Shown: one piece after another, positions 42,372 to 51,258 of the stretch
How the letters are laid out: the number at the start of each line of letters is the position of its first letter
Position numbering within the stretch: the first letter of the stretch is position 1
Origin: DATFQE01 sp963733845
GTDB taxonomy: Bacteria > Actinomycetota > Thermoleophilia > Gaiellales > Gaiellaceae
Length of the DNA stretch: 64,000 nucleotides
Reading direction: 5' to 3'
Assembly: GCA_963733845.1 (NCBI GenBank)
Contig: CAVTEM010000006.1
Coordinates: 62,001 to 126,000 of the forward strand
Notes under the pieces: model-generated
The model's input: the letters and a program-made list of their open reading frames with translations, nothing else
The model's database searches: none
What the model was told of the DNA's origin: nothing
Position numbers and translations under genes: made by a program

Positions 42372-43000
42372 GCGCGCAGAGCGGTCAGGAACGGATTGCG
42401 ATCGCGCTCGGCCCCGAGCGTCGTCGGCGGGCCGTGTCCCGAGTAGACCACGGTGTCCGGCGGATACCGCTCCAGCAGCGCCCGGATCGACTCGACCAGC
42501 GTGTCCCAGTCGGAGAAAGGCAAGTCCGTGCGGCCGACAGAGCCCGCGAAGAGCACGTCGCCGGAGAAGAGGGCGCCGTCGGCGTGGAACGCGACGTGCC
42601 CGGGCGAATGGCCGGGGACGGAGGACGTCTCGAACGTGATGCCGGCGAGCTCGAGCATCTCGTCGCCGGCGAGCTTCACCTCCGCCTCCCAGGGCCGGAT
42701 CGCGATGCCCGGATAGAACTGGTCCGGCGCCGCCAGCACCGGGGCCTCGGCTGCGGAGACGTGGACGGGCGCCCCCACTCCCTCGGCCAGGTCCGCGACC
42801 CCTCCGATGTGGTCGTAGTGCGTGTGCGTGACGAGGATCGCCGAGCACCGCGTTCCCAGGCGTGCGAGCTCGAGCCGAAGCGCTGCGGCGTCGGCGCCCG
42901 GATCGACGACCACGGCTTCGGAGGCCGTGCTGGACGTGCGCACGACGTAGCAGTTCGTGCCGACTGGCCCGAGCTCGTAGCGGTCGACGGCGAGCGTCAC
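42368..43000 (-). CDS. Metallo-beta-lactamase-fold hydrolase, glyoxalase II-like
   Basis: 210 aa with GTG start. Complete binuclear metal site: VTHTHYDHIGG (HxHxDH), SSVPGHSPGHVAFH (His), LFSGDVLFAGSVGRTDLP (bridging Asp) and VVYSGHGPPTTLGAER (His). Pattern of hydroxyacylglutathione hydrolase/YcbL-like thiolesterases; the organism probably uses mycothiol or another thiol, so the natural substrate is open. First gene of the unit with hisS and aspS. A TAGACT box lies 9 nt upstream. Confidence 0.88.
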   Translation of the reverse strand: MTLAVDRYELGPVGTNCYVVRTSSTASEAVVVDPGADAAALRLELARLGTRCSAILVTHTHYDHIGGVADLAEGVGAPVHVSAAEAPVLAAPDQFYPGIAIRPWEAEVKLAGDEMLELAGITFETSSVPGHSPGHVAFHADGALFSGDVLFAGSVGRTDLPFSDWDTLVESIRALLERYPPDTVVYSGHGPPTTLGAERDRNPFLTALRA

Positions 43001-43048
43001 AGGTCGCTGAGTCTATCCCTGCCTTTCCGCCCGTTAGGATCCGGCCCC

Positions 43049-43390
43049 GTGCAGGCGTGGAACCTCCGCGCGATCGACGCCCCGGACGGCACCCGCGACC
43101 CCGTCGTACTCCACTCCAACGACGAGGCCCGCGCCGTGCTCATCCGCATCGAGCCCGGCGGAAAGCTGGGCGACCACCAGGTCAAGGAGCGCGCGTGGGT
43201 CTGCGTCGTCGAGGGTCGGGTCAGCGTCTCAGCCGGCGGCGAGACCTTCGACGGCGAGACCGGCTGGCTCTTCATGTTCGATCCCGACGAGCGCCACTCG
43301 CTGGTCAGCGACGAGGGCGCCCGCGTCCTCCTGCTGCTCGCGCCGTGGCCGGGCGAAGGGCACTACCGCGGCGGTGGCCGCGCCCGCTAG
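43049..43390 (+). CDS. Cupin domain protein
   Basis: 113 aa, single small beta-barrel. VLIRIEPGGKLGDHQVKERAWVCVVEGRVSVSAGG is cupin motif 1 (one metal His kept, in DHQVKE), and FMFDPDERHSLVSDEGARVLLLLAPW is motif 2. GTG start; TAGGAT box 43035-43040 ends 8 nt before it, suggesting a leaderless mRNA. Its TAG stop and that of the convergent membrane protein gene share the four bases CTAG. Function unknown. Confidence 0.78.
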   Translation: MQAWNLRAIDAPDGTRDPVVLHSNDEARAVLIRIEPGGKLGDHQVKERAWVCVVEGRVSVSAGGETFDGETGWLFMFDPDERHSLVSDEGARVLLLLAPWPGEGHYRGGGRAR

Positions 43391-43776
43391 CTGCGGTTGC
43401 GGTTCGCGCGCCGCTGGTAGGCGCGGTACGTGATCGTGTCCATGAAGTACGAGAAGGGCAGGAAGATCGCGAGCAGCACGAAGGTCTGGACGAGCATCTG
43501 CGTCGTCGAGAGGTTGTCCCGCCCGAGCAGGTAAACGGTTACGAACATCAGCGGCGCGAAGATCAGCGCGCGCCTGCCGACGCGCTCCCACGACGGCGGC
43601 TGGACCGTGCGGCCGCTCCGCGACACCGGCTCGGGCCGCTTCGCCTTGCCGTTGCGCCGCTCCTCGAGCTCGGCCTCGTCGACCTCGATCTCCTGCCCCT
43701 CCTCGTCGACGTAGACGTACTCGTAGTCGTGGCGGCGCTCCTTGGCCTGGCGGCGGCGCTGCTTCCTGGACGGCAT
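43387..43776 (-). CDS. Two-helix membrane protein with charged N-terminus
   Basis: 129 aa. Basic start MPSRKQRRRQAKERRHDYEYVYV, an acidic stretch VDEEGQEIEVDEAELEERR, then two membrane helices, RRALIFAPLMFVTVYLLG and TFVLLAIFLPFSYFMDTITYRAY, and a basic tail. It looks like a small inner-membrane protein with both ends in the cytoplasm. Family not recognised. It lies 5 bp downstream of the hutI stop on the opposite side of a gene boundary, so it may be independent. Confidence 0.65.
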   Translation of the reverse strand: MPSRKQRRRQAKERRHDYEYVYVDEEGQEIEVDEAELEERRNGKAKRPEPVSRSGRTVQPPSWERVGRRALIFAPLMFVTVYLLGRDNLSTTQMLVQTFVLLAIFLPFSYFMDTITYRAYQRRANRNRS

Positions 43777-43780
43777 CTGC

Positions 43781-45016
43781 CTAGCCTAGCCTGCTCGGGA
43801 CGCCTGCAACGACCGTTTCGGACACCACCCGACCTCCCAGGTGATACGCGAGGTAACGCCAGTCCGGAGCGTCGAGCAGGACGATGTCGGCGTCGTAGCC
43901 GGGCGCGAGGCGCCCCTTGCTGCCGGCTCGCCCGAGGACGTGGGCCGCGTTGACGGTCACGGCTGTGAGGGCCTCGCTCGGCGACAAGTGCAGCTGCGTT
44001 GCCGCGAGCGCGCAGACGAGCGGCAGGCTCTCGCAGAACGCGCTCCCAGGGTTGAAGTCGGTCGCGAGTGCCACCGCCGCTCCGGCCTCCACGAGCGCGC
44101 GTGCGGGGGGCATCGGGCGGTCGAGGACAAGCGCGCTCGCGGGGAGCAGCACGGCCGTGACGTCGCTTTTGGCGAGCGTCCGCACGCCGTCCTCCCCGGT
44201 CGCCTCGAGATGGTCGACCGAGCGGGCGCCGAGCTCGACCGCGAGCGGGATCGCCCCCGACTCCGTGAACTGGTCGCCGTGCAGCCGCAGCGTCAGCCCG
44301 GCGGCGCGGCACTCCTCCAGGTACCGCCGAGCCCGAGCGGCGTCGAACGCGCCCCGCTCGAGGAAGACGTCAGCCGCCTCCGCAAGCTGCGCGGCCTCGG
44401 GCAGCACCTCCCGCAGCGCGAAGTCGAGATAGGCGTCGGCATCGTCGAACTCCGGCGGGACCGCGTGCGCGCCGAGCCACGTCGGCACGCCGCCCTCCTC
44501 CGCGATCACGCGGAGTGACGCGAGCTCGGTCTCGCGGTCGAGTCCGTAGCCCGACTTGGACTCGAACGTCGTGGTGCCGGCCGCGAGCATCCAGGCGCGG
44601 TGGCGCCGGACGGCGTCGCGAAGACCGTCCTCCCCGGCCGCTCGGGTCGCGCGGACCGTCGAGAGGATGCCGCCGCCCGCAGCGTGGAGCTCCTCGTAGC
44701 TCGCGCCGGCGGCGCGCAGCGCGAACTCCTCCACGCGATCGCCGCCGAAGCACGCATGAGTGTGGCAGTCGACGAGGCCCGGAATCGCACAGCGGCCCCG
44801 CCCGTCGAGCTCCTCCACGTCACCGCTCAGCGCGCCGAGGTCGCTCATGCGCCCAACGGAGGCGATGCGGCCGTCCTCGCAGAGGACGTACGCGCGCTCC
44901 AGCACCTCGACGTCGCCGAGCACAGCTCCACGTAGCGGCGCGTCGCCGCCGCGCGGCGTCGCCAGCTGGTCGAGATCGCGGATGAGCAGGCGGCCAGGCG
45001 CGGCTGCGCCGCTCAT
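43781..45016 (-). CDS. hutI: Imidazolonepropionase
   Basis: Third step of histidine degradation: imidazolone-5-propionate to N-formimino-glutamate. 411 aa amidohydrolase. Metal site PGLVDCHTHACFGGDR (HxH), substrate Tyr/Arg region GILSTVRATR, ESKSGYGLD, LGAHAVPPEF (His), LRLHGDQFTESG (His), and ALATDFNPGSAF (metal Asp). The ATG overlaps the hutU stop by 4 nt. Last gene of the hut unit. Confidence 0.94.
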   Translation of the reverse strand: MSGAAAPGRLLIRDLDQLATPRGGDAPLRGAVLGDVEVLERAYVLCEDGRIASVGRMSDLGALSGDVEELDGRGRCAIPGLVDCHTHACFGGDRVEEFALRAAGASYEELHAAGGGILSTVRATRAAGEDGLRDAVRRHRAWMLAAGTTTFESKSGYGLDRETELASLRVIAEEGGVPTWLGAHAVPPEFDDADAYLDFALREVLPEAAQLAEAADVFLERGAFDAARARRYLEECRAAGLTLRLHGDQFTESGAIPLAVELGARSVDHLEATGEDGVRTLAKSDVTAVLLPASALVLDRPMPPARALVEAGAAVALATDFNPGSAFCESLPLVCALAATQLHLSPSEALTAVTVNAAHVLGRAGSKGRLAPGYDADIVLLDAPDWRYLAYHLGGRVVSETVVAGVPSRLG

Positions 45017-46717
45017 TCGTCCGCGACGGGGAGGTCGAGCCCTCTGGCGCGCGCCTCGTCGAGCGCCTCGTCGTAGCCGGCGTCGGCGTGGCGAAGCACG
45101 CCCGTCGCCGGGTCGGTCGTGAGCACGCGCTCGAGCCGCTCGGCCATCTCGGCGGAGCCGTCGGCCACCACGACCATCCCTGCGTGGATCGAGTTGCCGA
45201 TGCCGACGCCGCCGCCGTGGTGCACGCTCACCCAGGTGGCGCCTGCGGCGACGTTCACGAGCGCGTTGAGCACGGGCCAGTCGGCGATCGCGTCGGAGCC
45301 GTCGCGCATCGACTCGGTCTCGCGGTAGGGCGAGGCAACCGAGCCCGAGTCGAGGTGGTCGCGTCCGATCACGACCGGCGCCTTGACCCTGCCGGAGCGG
45401 ACGAGCTCGTTGATGGCGAGCCCCGCGCGGGAGCGATCGCCGAGACCGAGCCAGCAGATCCGGGCCGGGAGTCCCTGGAACGCGACTCGCTCGGGCGCGA
45501 GCTCGAGCCAGCGCTGAAGGAGGGCGTCGCCCGGGAAGAGCGACTTCAGCGTCTCGTCGATGACGGCGATGTCGTCGGGGTCGCCCGAGAGCACGGCCCA
45601 ACGGAATGGCCCGACGCCGCGGCAGAAGAGCGGGCGGATATAGGCCGGGACGAAGCCCGGGTATGAGAACGCGTCCGTTACGCCGGCCTCATAGGCCTCC
45701 CCACGTAAGATTGTTGCCATAGTCGAAAACATAGCTGCCGCGGCGGACGAACTCGAGCAGCCCTTCGACGTGGCGGCCGATCGACTCGCGAGCCCGCCTC
45801 AGGTACTCCTGCGGATCCGACCCCCGCAGCGCGGCGGCCTCGTCGACCGAGAGTCCGGCCGGCACGTAACCCGTGAGCGGGTCGTGTGCCGCAGTCTGGT
45901 CGGTGACGAGGTCGAAAGCCTCGCCGCGTCGGACGAGCTCCGGGACGACCTCCGCGGCGTTCCCGAGCAGGCCCACCGAGAGCGCCCGACCCTCCTTCGT
46001 CGCCGCCCGCACGCGGGCGAGAGCGTCGTCGAGGGACTCCGTCGCCTCGTCGAGGTAGCGGGTCTCGAGGCGGCGGCGGATCCTCGACGGGTCCACCTCG
46101 ACGCAGAGGATCGCGGCCCCTGCCATCGTGGCTGCGAGCGGCTGTGCACCGCCCATCCCGCCCAGCCCGGCCGTGAGGATGGAGCGGCCGCCCAGGTCGG
46201 ACGAGCCATAGTGCCGCTCGCCCGCCGCCGCGAAGGTCTGGTACGTGCCCTGCAGGATGCCCTGGGTGCCGATGTAGATCCAGCTGCCGGCCGTCATCTG
46301 GCCGAACATCGTCAGACCCTCGGCCTCGAGGCGGCGGAACTCGTCCCAGGTCGCCCAGCGCGGGACGAGCAGCGAGTTCGCGATCAGCACTCGCGGCGCC
46401 GACGGCCACGTGCGCAGCACGCCGACGGGCTTCCCGCTCTGGACGAGCATGGTCTCGTCGTCGCCGAGGGTCAGCAGCGTCCGGACGAGCGCGCGGAGCG
46501 AGGCGTGGTCGCGAGCCGCCTTGCCCGACCCGCCGTAGACGACGAGCTCCTCCGGCCGCTCGGCGACCTCGGGGTCGAGGTTGTTGAGCAGCATGCGCAG
46601 CGGCGCCTCCGTCGCCCACGACCGCGCGTTGAGCTCGGAACCGCGGGGCGCTCGGATCGACGAGAGGTCGCCGCAGAGCTGCTCGACGACCGCATCGAGC
46701 GACCGAGTGGTGCTCAT
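45013..46717 (-). CDS. hutU: Urocanate hydratase (frameshifted)
   Basis: Second step: urocanate to imidazolonepropionate using bound NAD. About 567 aa. MSTTRSLDAVVEQL, EELVVYGGSGKAARDHASL, GSWIYIGTQGILQGTYQTFAAA, SILTAGLGGMGGAQPLAATMAGA (NAD site), VTDQTAAHDPLTGYVP. In VFDYGNNL the frame skips one base (near 45708) and continues RGEAYEAGVTDAFSYPGFVPAYIRPLFCRGVGPFRW, ending with WVSVHHGGGVGIGNSIHAG. Both halves are well conserved, so the break looks like a sequence error. Confidence 0.92.
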
Positions 46718-46974
46718 GCGGCCTTCTTCCGCTCGCGCCTGCGCTCCTCTCGCTGCGCCCTGGAGAAGCGCAGCCACGTCCATGCGGTCGCGAGCACGAA
46801 GGCGAAGGCGGCTCCGATCGCCGCCCGGGCGGCGCTCTGGCCCGATGCCAGCAGGAACAGGAAGCCGATTCCGGCCAGACCCGCGTAGAAGAGCGCACTG
46901 GTACGGAACGGGCGCTTCGGCGGTCCGGGGTCGCCCGCCAGGATCGAGTCTCGCCGCCTGCCGTTCTCGCTCAT
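46714..46974 (-). CDS. Small two-helix membrane protein within the hut operon
   Basis: 86 aa. Polar start MSENGRRRDSILAGDPGPPKRP, helices ALFYAGLAGIGFLFLLASGQ and AAIGAAFAFVLATAWTWLRF, then a very basic tail SRAQREERRRERKKAA. It overlaps hutH (stop 46971-46973) and hutU (ATG 46715-46717) by 4 nt on each side, so its synthesis is coupled to the catabolic enzymes. Not a known histidine permease and too small for one. Function unknown. Confidence 0.7.
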   Translation of the reverse strand: MSENGRRRDSILAGDPGPPKRPFRTSALFYAGLAGIGFLFLLASGQSAARAAIGAAFAFVLATAWTWLRFSRAQREERRRERKKAA

Positions 46975-48515
46975 GCCAGCGGCCCGATCTCGGCCTCGAC
47001 CGCCTCGACCAGCGAGCCGTCGCGGATCGCGTCGGCGACCGTCTCGATGTCGCGGCTGAGAGGCCGGTCGTCGTGGAGACGTGCGGAGAGCGAACGCACG
47101 AAGCGATGGGCGGCACGGACGCCGTCGCCTGGCACGAGCGGAGCCAGGAACTCGATCGCCTGCGCGCCGGCCAGCAGCTCGATCGCCACCGCCCGTTCGG
47201 CGTTCGCAAGGACCTGCCAGGCCTTGAGCCCGGCCGCGTTGCCCATCGAGACGTGATCCTCCTGACCCGCGCTCGTCGGGATCGAGTCGACGCTTGCAGG
47301 ATGGGTCAGCGTCTTGGACTCGCTGACGAGCGAGGCGGCCACGTACTGCGGGATCATGAAGCCGGAGTTCAGGCCCCCTTCCTCGGTCAGGAAGGCCGGA
47401 AGACCGTCGGACAACGCCGGGTTGACCAGCCGCTCGAGCCGGCGCTCGGAGATGCTCGCGAGCTCCGACACCGCCATCGCGAGCGCGTCGAGCGCGAACG
47501 CGACCGGCTGGCCGTGAAAGTTCCCGTTCGAGACAAGCTCGCCGTCGTCGACGAGCACGAGCGGGTTGTCGGTGGCGGCATTGAGCTCGACGCCGACGGT
47601 TCCCTCGACGTAGGCGAGCAGGTCGCGGGCCGCCCCGTGCACCTGCGGCGCACAGCGCAGCGAGTAGGCGTCCTGCACCTTGTCGCACCAGCGGTGCGCG
47701 TCCATGATCGCCGAGCCCTCGACGAGGCGGAGAACGTTGGCGGCGGCCGCAGCCTGGCCCGCGAGTGGGCGGAGCGCTTGCACCGCCGGCCCGAACGCGA
47801 CGCGAGAACCCTGCAGCGCTTCGAGCGAGAGCGCGCAGGCCGTGTCGGCCGCCCGGGCGAGCCGCCTGGAGCGGACGACGCCGAGCGCGCCGAAGGAGGC
47901 CATGAACTGCGTGCCGTTGATCAGCGACAGGCCCTCCTTCGACTCGAGCCGGATCGGCGCCAAGCCGGCGCGTTCGAGCGCAGCCGCACCCGACATGAGC
48001 TCGCCGTCGACCTCCGCCTCGCCCTCGCCGACGAGCGGGAGTGCCAGGTGCGCGAGCGGCGCGAGGTCCCCACTCGCCCCGACCGATCCACGGCTCGGAA
48101 CGCGAGGCAGGATCCCGTGGTTGAGACACTCCACGAGTAGCTCCGCCGTCTCCACGCGTGCTCCCGAGTAGCCCTTCGCGAGCGTGTTCGCACGCAGGAG
48201 CAGCGCCGCCCGGACAAGCTCGGGCGGGTAGGGCTCCCCCACTCCGCACGCGTGGCTCCGCAGCAGTCGCAGCTGCAGCTCGGCCGTGAGCTCCTCGGGG
48301 ATCTCACTCGTCACGAAACGACCGAAGCCGGTGTTCACGCCGTAGGTGTGATGGCCGTCGTTGTGTGCGACGTCCTCGACGAGCACGCGGGCGGCACGCA
48401 TGCGCTCACGGGCCGACTCGGCGATCGCCGCGGGCTCGCCGTTCACGGCCACCTCCCAGACGTCCTCGACCGTCAGCGTGTCGCCCGTGAGGCCAATCGC
48501 CGTCCGTTGCGCCAC
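46971..48515 (-). CDS. hutH: Histidine ammonia-lyase
   Basis: First step: histidine to trans-urocanate plus ammonia. 514 aa with GTG start. MIO prosthetic group precursor Ala147-Ser148-Gly149 in SRGSVGASGDLAPLAHL; catalytic Tyr region TYGVNTGFGRF; AATDNPLV and GNFHGQPVAFALDALAMA further on, and SAGQEDHVSMGNAAG near the C-terminal site. First gene of the hut unit; a TAGACT box lies 6 nt before the start. Confidence 0.95.
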   Translation of the reverse strand: MAQRTAIGLTGDTLTVEDVWEVAVNGEPAAIAESARERMRAARVLVEDVAHNDGHHTYGVNTGFGRFVTSEIPEELTAELQLRLLRSHACGVGEPYPPELVRAALLLRANTLAKGYSGARVETAELLVECLNHGILPRVPSRGSVGASGDLAPLAHLALPLVGEGEAEVDGELMSGAAALERAGLAPIRLESKEGLSLINGTQFMASFGALGVVRSRRLARAADTACALSLEALQGSRVAFGPAVQALRPLAGQAAAAANVLRLVEGSAIMDAHRWCDKVQDAYSLRCAPQVHGAARDLLAYVEGTVGVELNAATDNPLVLVDDGELVSNGNFHGQPVAFALDALAMAVSELASISERRLERLVNPALSDGLPAFLTEEGGLNSGFMIPQYVAASLVSESKTLTHPASVDSIPTSAGQEDHVSMGNAAGLKAWQVLANAERAVAIELLAGAQAIEFLAPLVPGDGVRAAHRFVRSLSARLHDDRPLSRDIETVADAIRDGSLVEAVEAEIGPLA

Positions 48516-48554
48516 GCGGTGAGTCTAGTCCCCGCCCGCGGGCAGACTGGCGCC

Positions 48555-49820
48555 GTGGCCGAGACCCTGCCGCTGCGAGACGACCCGCGCCAGGACGAGG
48601 CGGCGGAGGCCGCCGGTACCTGGGCCCTGCTCGGCCGCCCGGAGTTCCGCCGGCTCTTCGCGGCCCTCGTGACGAGCAGGCTCGGCGACGCCTTCAACTA
48701 CATCGCGTTGATGTGGGTCGCCCTCGAGGCGGGCGGGCCACTCGCCGTGATCGCCGTTCGGCTCGCCGACAGCGTGCCGGCGCTCGTCTTCGGGTTCCAC
48801 GGCGGCCTCGTAGCCGACCGGCTCCCCCGCGTCCGGACGATGATCGGCGCCGACCTTGCGCGCGCGGCGGTCCTGCTGCCGCTCGCCGTGCTCGGCCTGG
48901 CCGGGGAGATCCCGCTCGTCGTCCTGATTGTCGCGGCGTTCGCGCTCGCCACGGCCGCGAGCTACTTCGAGCCCGCCGCGGGCGCGTTGCTCCCGGCGCT
49001 CGTCGGACGCGCCCGAGTGCAGCAGGCCAACGGCCTCGTGCAGTCGAGCGCCGCCGCGGTCCAGGTCGTGGGCTGGGCCGTCGCCGCCGCGCTGCTCGCG
49101 CTGCTGCCGCTCGCCGCCTTCTTCGCGCTCGACGCGGTGTCCTTTCTCCTCTCCGCGCTGCTGCTGCTCGGAATCCATGCGCGCTCGCGAGCCGCACTGC
49201 CTGCGGACGACGTCGGACGCGCCCGCGAGGGGCTTGCCGCCCTCCGCCCCCGGCCCCTGCTGGCCGCCGGCGTTCTGGCGTTAGGCGTCGCGATCACGAT
49301 CTCGTCGGGAACCTGGATCGCCGGAGTGCCCGAGCTCGTCCGCAGCGACCTCGGCCGCGGCGCGGGTGCGTTCTCCCTGGTCGCTGCCGCCTACGCCTGC
49401 GGGGTGATCGCGATCGGCGCCGTGCTGGCCCGCCGCCCGGTGCGACGCAAGGCTCGCGGCAGCCTCCTGGCCTGGGTGCTCTACCTGCCGGCTTACGGCT
49501 GCTTCGCGGTCGCCGACGGCGTCGGGCTCGCGCTGCTCGGCGGCTTCCTCGCCGGAAGCGGGCAGAGCGCGGCGCTCGTGCTCCTCACCTCGGCCGCGCA
49601 GGAGGAGGTGCCGGACCGCGTCCTCGGGCGGGTGATGGGCCTGATCTCGCTGGTCCACCGAGGCGCGCACGCCACCGGGCTGCTCTTCGTCGCTCCGTTC
49701 TTCGTGGTCGCGCAGCCCTCCACGGTCTTCGCGGTCACGGCGATCGCGATCCCGCTCACGGCTCTCGCCGCAGGAGCCGCAGCTCGAGCACTCGCGAGGC
49801 GTCGAAGCCCGCGATCCTGA
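48555..49820 (+). CDS. MFS transporter (12-helix efflux-type)
   Basis: 421 aa with GTG start. About 11-12 membrane helices; the loop 2-3 motif reads GGLVADRLPRVRTM (MFS motif A: GxLaDrxgrr), and the group with FRRLFAALVTSRLGDAFNYIALMW resembles macrolide/MdfA-like or EntS-type exporters. Divergent from hutH by 39 bp and convergent with ftcD, with 65 bp of coding overlap. Position among hut genes could suggest a related solute, but the sequence looks like an exporter and the substrate is unknown. Confidence 0.82.
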   Translation: MAETLPLRDDPRQDEAAEAAGTWALLGRPEFRRLFAALVTSRLGDAFNYIALMWVALEAGGPLAVIAVRLADSVPALVFGFHGGLVADRLPRVRTMIGADLARAAVLLPLAVLGLAGEIPLVVLIVAAFALATAASYFEPAAGALLPALVGRARVQQANGLVQSSAAAVQVVGWAVAAALLALLPLAAFFALDAVSFLLSALLLLGIHARSRAALPADDVGRAREGLAALRPRPLLAAGVLALGVAITISSGTWIAGVPELVRSDLGRGAGAFSLVAAAYACGVIAIGAVLARRPVRRKARGSLLAWVLYLPAYGCFAVADGVGLALLGGFLAGSGQSAALVLLTSAAQEEVPDRVLGRVMGLISLVHRGAHATGLLFVAPFFVVAQPSTVFAVTAIAIPLTALAAGAAARALARRRSPRS

Positions 49821-50646
49821 GCTGCGCGCCCGCGGCCGCGGCGGCCGCTCCGGCCGGCATCAGGCCGACCAGCTCAGCGCCTTCCACGCTCGCGCCGCGG
49901 GCCTGCGCCTCCACCTCGATCCGCGCCACGATCTCGTGCAGCGCGGCGGCCTCCCAGTCCTCCACGTTCATGCTCACCTGCACTCGGCCCGCACGCGGGA
50001 GGTCGAGGCCGAGCGCCCGCACGCCCGGAAAGCCGCCGTCGCGCTCGCGAACGACCGCCGCGATCGCCCGGGCGACCTCGAGGTCGGCGCCGGCCAGGTC
50101 GACGTTGAACGCGATCAGCGGGCGCCGTGCCCCGACGATCGCGCCGCCCGCCCGCTCGTCCAGCTCCGCCGGGCCGAAGTCCGGTGTCAGCTCGCGCGCG
50201 CCGAGTCGCCGTGCCAGCTCCTCGGTTCCCCCGCGGCGGAAGAACGCAGGGCTCCGGTCCGGCGCGAGCTCGCCGTAGAGGAACACCGGCAGGCCTAGCT
50301 CGGCGCCGATGCGCTCGGCAACACGGCCGGCCGCAGCCCGTGCCCGGTCGAGGTCACGCGGCTCGATCGGCACCACCGGGACGACGTCTGCGGCGCCGAT
50401 CCGCGGGTGGGCGCCCTGGTGCGTGCGGAGGTCGATGCGCTCGCGCGCCTCGGCGACCGCGGCGAGCAGCGCGTCGACGATCGCCTCGTCGTCGCCGACG
50501 AGCGTGAAGACGCAGCGGTTGTGGTCCGCGTCGGCGTGCACATCCAGCACCTCGGCATGGCGGTCGAGAGCCGAGCCGATCGCCTCGATCGTGGCCCGGT
50601 CACGCCCCTCGGAGAAGTTCGGCACCGCCTCCAGGGGCATGGGCAT
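49756..50646 (-). CDS. ftcD: Glutamate formimidoyltransferase
   Basis: Transfers the formimino group of N-formimino-L-glutamate to tetrahydrofolate, finishing histidine degradation. 296 aa: MPLEAVPNFSEGRDRATIEAI, VLDVHADADHNRCVFTLVG (folate/catalytic His), DLRTHQGAHPRIGAADVVPVVP and GAIVGARRPLIAFNVDL. Only the transferase domain is present; no cyclodeaminase domain. Encoded apart from hutHUI, with its own promoter shared with the divergent methyltransferase. Confidence 0.92.
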   Translation of the reverse strand: MPMPLEAVPNFSEGRDRATIEAIGSALDRHAEVLDVHADADHNRCVFTLVGDDEAIVDALLAAVAEARERIDLRTHQGAHPRIGAADVVPVVPIEPRDLDRARAAAGRVAERIGAELGLPVFLYGELAPDRSPAFFRRGGTEELARRLGARELTPDFGPAELDERAGGAIVGARRPLIAFNVDLAGADLEVARAIAAVVRERDGGFPGVRALGLDLPRAGRVQVSMNVEDWEAAALHEIVARIEVEAQARGASVEGAELVGLMPAGAAAAAAGAQLRIAGFDASRVLELRLLRREP

Positions 50647-50664
50647 GGCCGTACTCTAGGAGCC
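50647..50664. promoter_or_regulatory. 18-bp divergent intergenic with symmetric -10 box
   Basis: The heptamer TACTCTA (50652-50658) gives TACTCT on the plus strand, ending 7 nt before the GTG at 50665. It gives TAGAGT on the minus strand, ending 6 nt before the ftcD ATG at 50646. Same arrangement as at 3990-4006. No Shine-Dalgarno fits on the ftcD side; AGGAG (50658-50662) lies only 2 nt before the GTG. Leaderless bidirectional transcription inferred. Confidence 0.6.
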
Positions 50665-51258
50665 GTGAAGGCGTACTACGACGCGCGCGCCCCGGAGTAC
50701 GACGACTGGTTCCACGGGATCGGCCGCTATGCGGACCGCGACCGGCCCGAGTGGGACCAGGACCTTGCCGCTGTGATCGCGACGATCGCCGGACTGCCGC
50801 CGGCGCGGACGCTCGACGTCGCGTGCGGGACGGCGTTTCTCTCCCGCCACCTGCGCGGAGAGCTGACGTTCCTCGACCAGAGCGAGCGCATGCTCGAAAT
50901 CGCCGGCGAGCGCGTCCCGCACGCGGAGCTCGTGCACTCGGACGCGATCCCCCTACCGTTCGCGGACAGGGCGTTCGAGCGGCTCTTCACCGGCCACTTC
51001 TACGGCCACCTCGAGGAGCCCGAGCGCGCTGCGTTCCTCGCCGAGGCTCGCCGGGTCGCGGACGAGATCGTCGTTGTGGACTCGTCCCTGGCGCACTCGC
51101 CGGTGGAGGTCGAGTGGCAGCAACGGGTGCTGAACGACGGGTCCGAATGGGAGGTCTACAAGCGCTTCTTCAGCGGCCCCGGACTCGCCGAGGAGCTCGG
51201 CGGCGGCGAGGTGTTGCACGACGGTCGCTGGTTCGTGGTCGTGCGCGCGCCCGCGTGA
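50665..51258 (+). CDS. SAM-dependent methyltransferase, class I
   Basis: 197 aa with GTG start, VKAYYDARAPEYDDWFHGIGRYADRDRPEW. Motif I RTLDVACGTAFLSRHL, acidic residue region LTFLDQSERML, motif II HSDAIPLPFADRAFERLFTGHFYGHL, motif III-like EARRVADEIVVVDSS. Methyltransf_11 type; substrate unknown. Its TGA overlaps the GTG of the next gene. Confidence 0.85.
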   Translation: MKAYYDARAPEYDDWFHGIGRYADRDRPEWDQDLAAVIATIAGLPPARTLDVACGTAFLSRHLRGELTFLDQSERMLEIAGERVPHAELVHSDAIPLPFADRAFERLFTGHFYGHLEEPERAAFLAEARRVADEIVVVDSSLAHSPVEVEWQQRVLNDGSEWEVYKRFFSGPGLAEELGGGEVLHDGRWFVVVRAPA

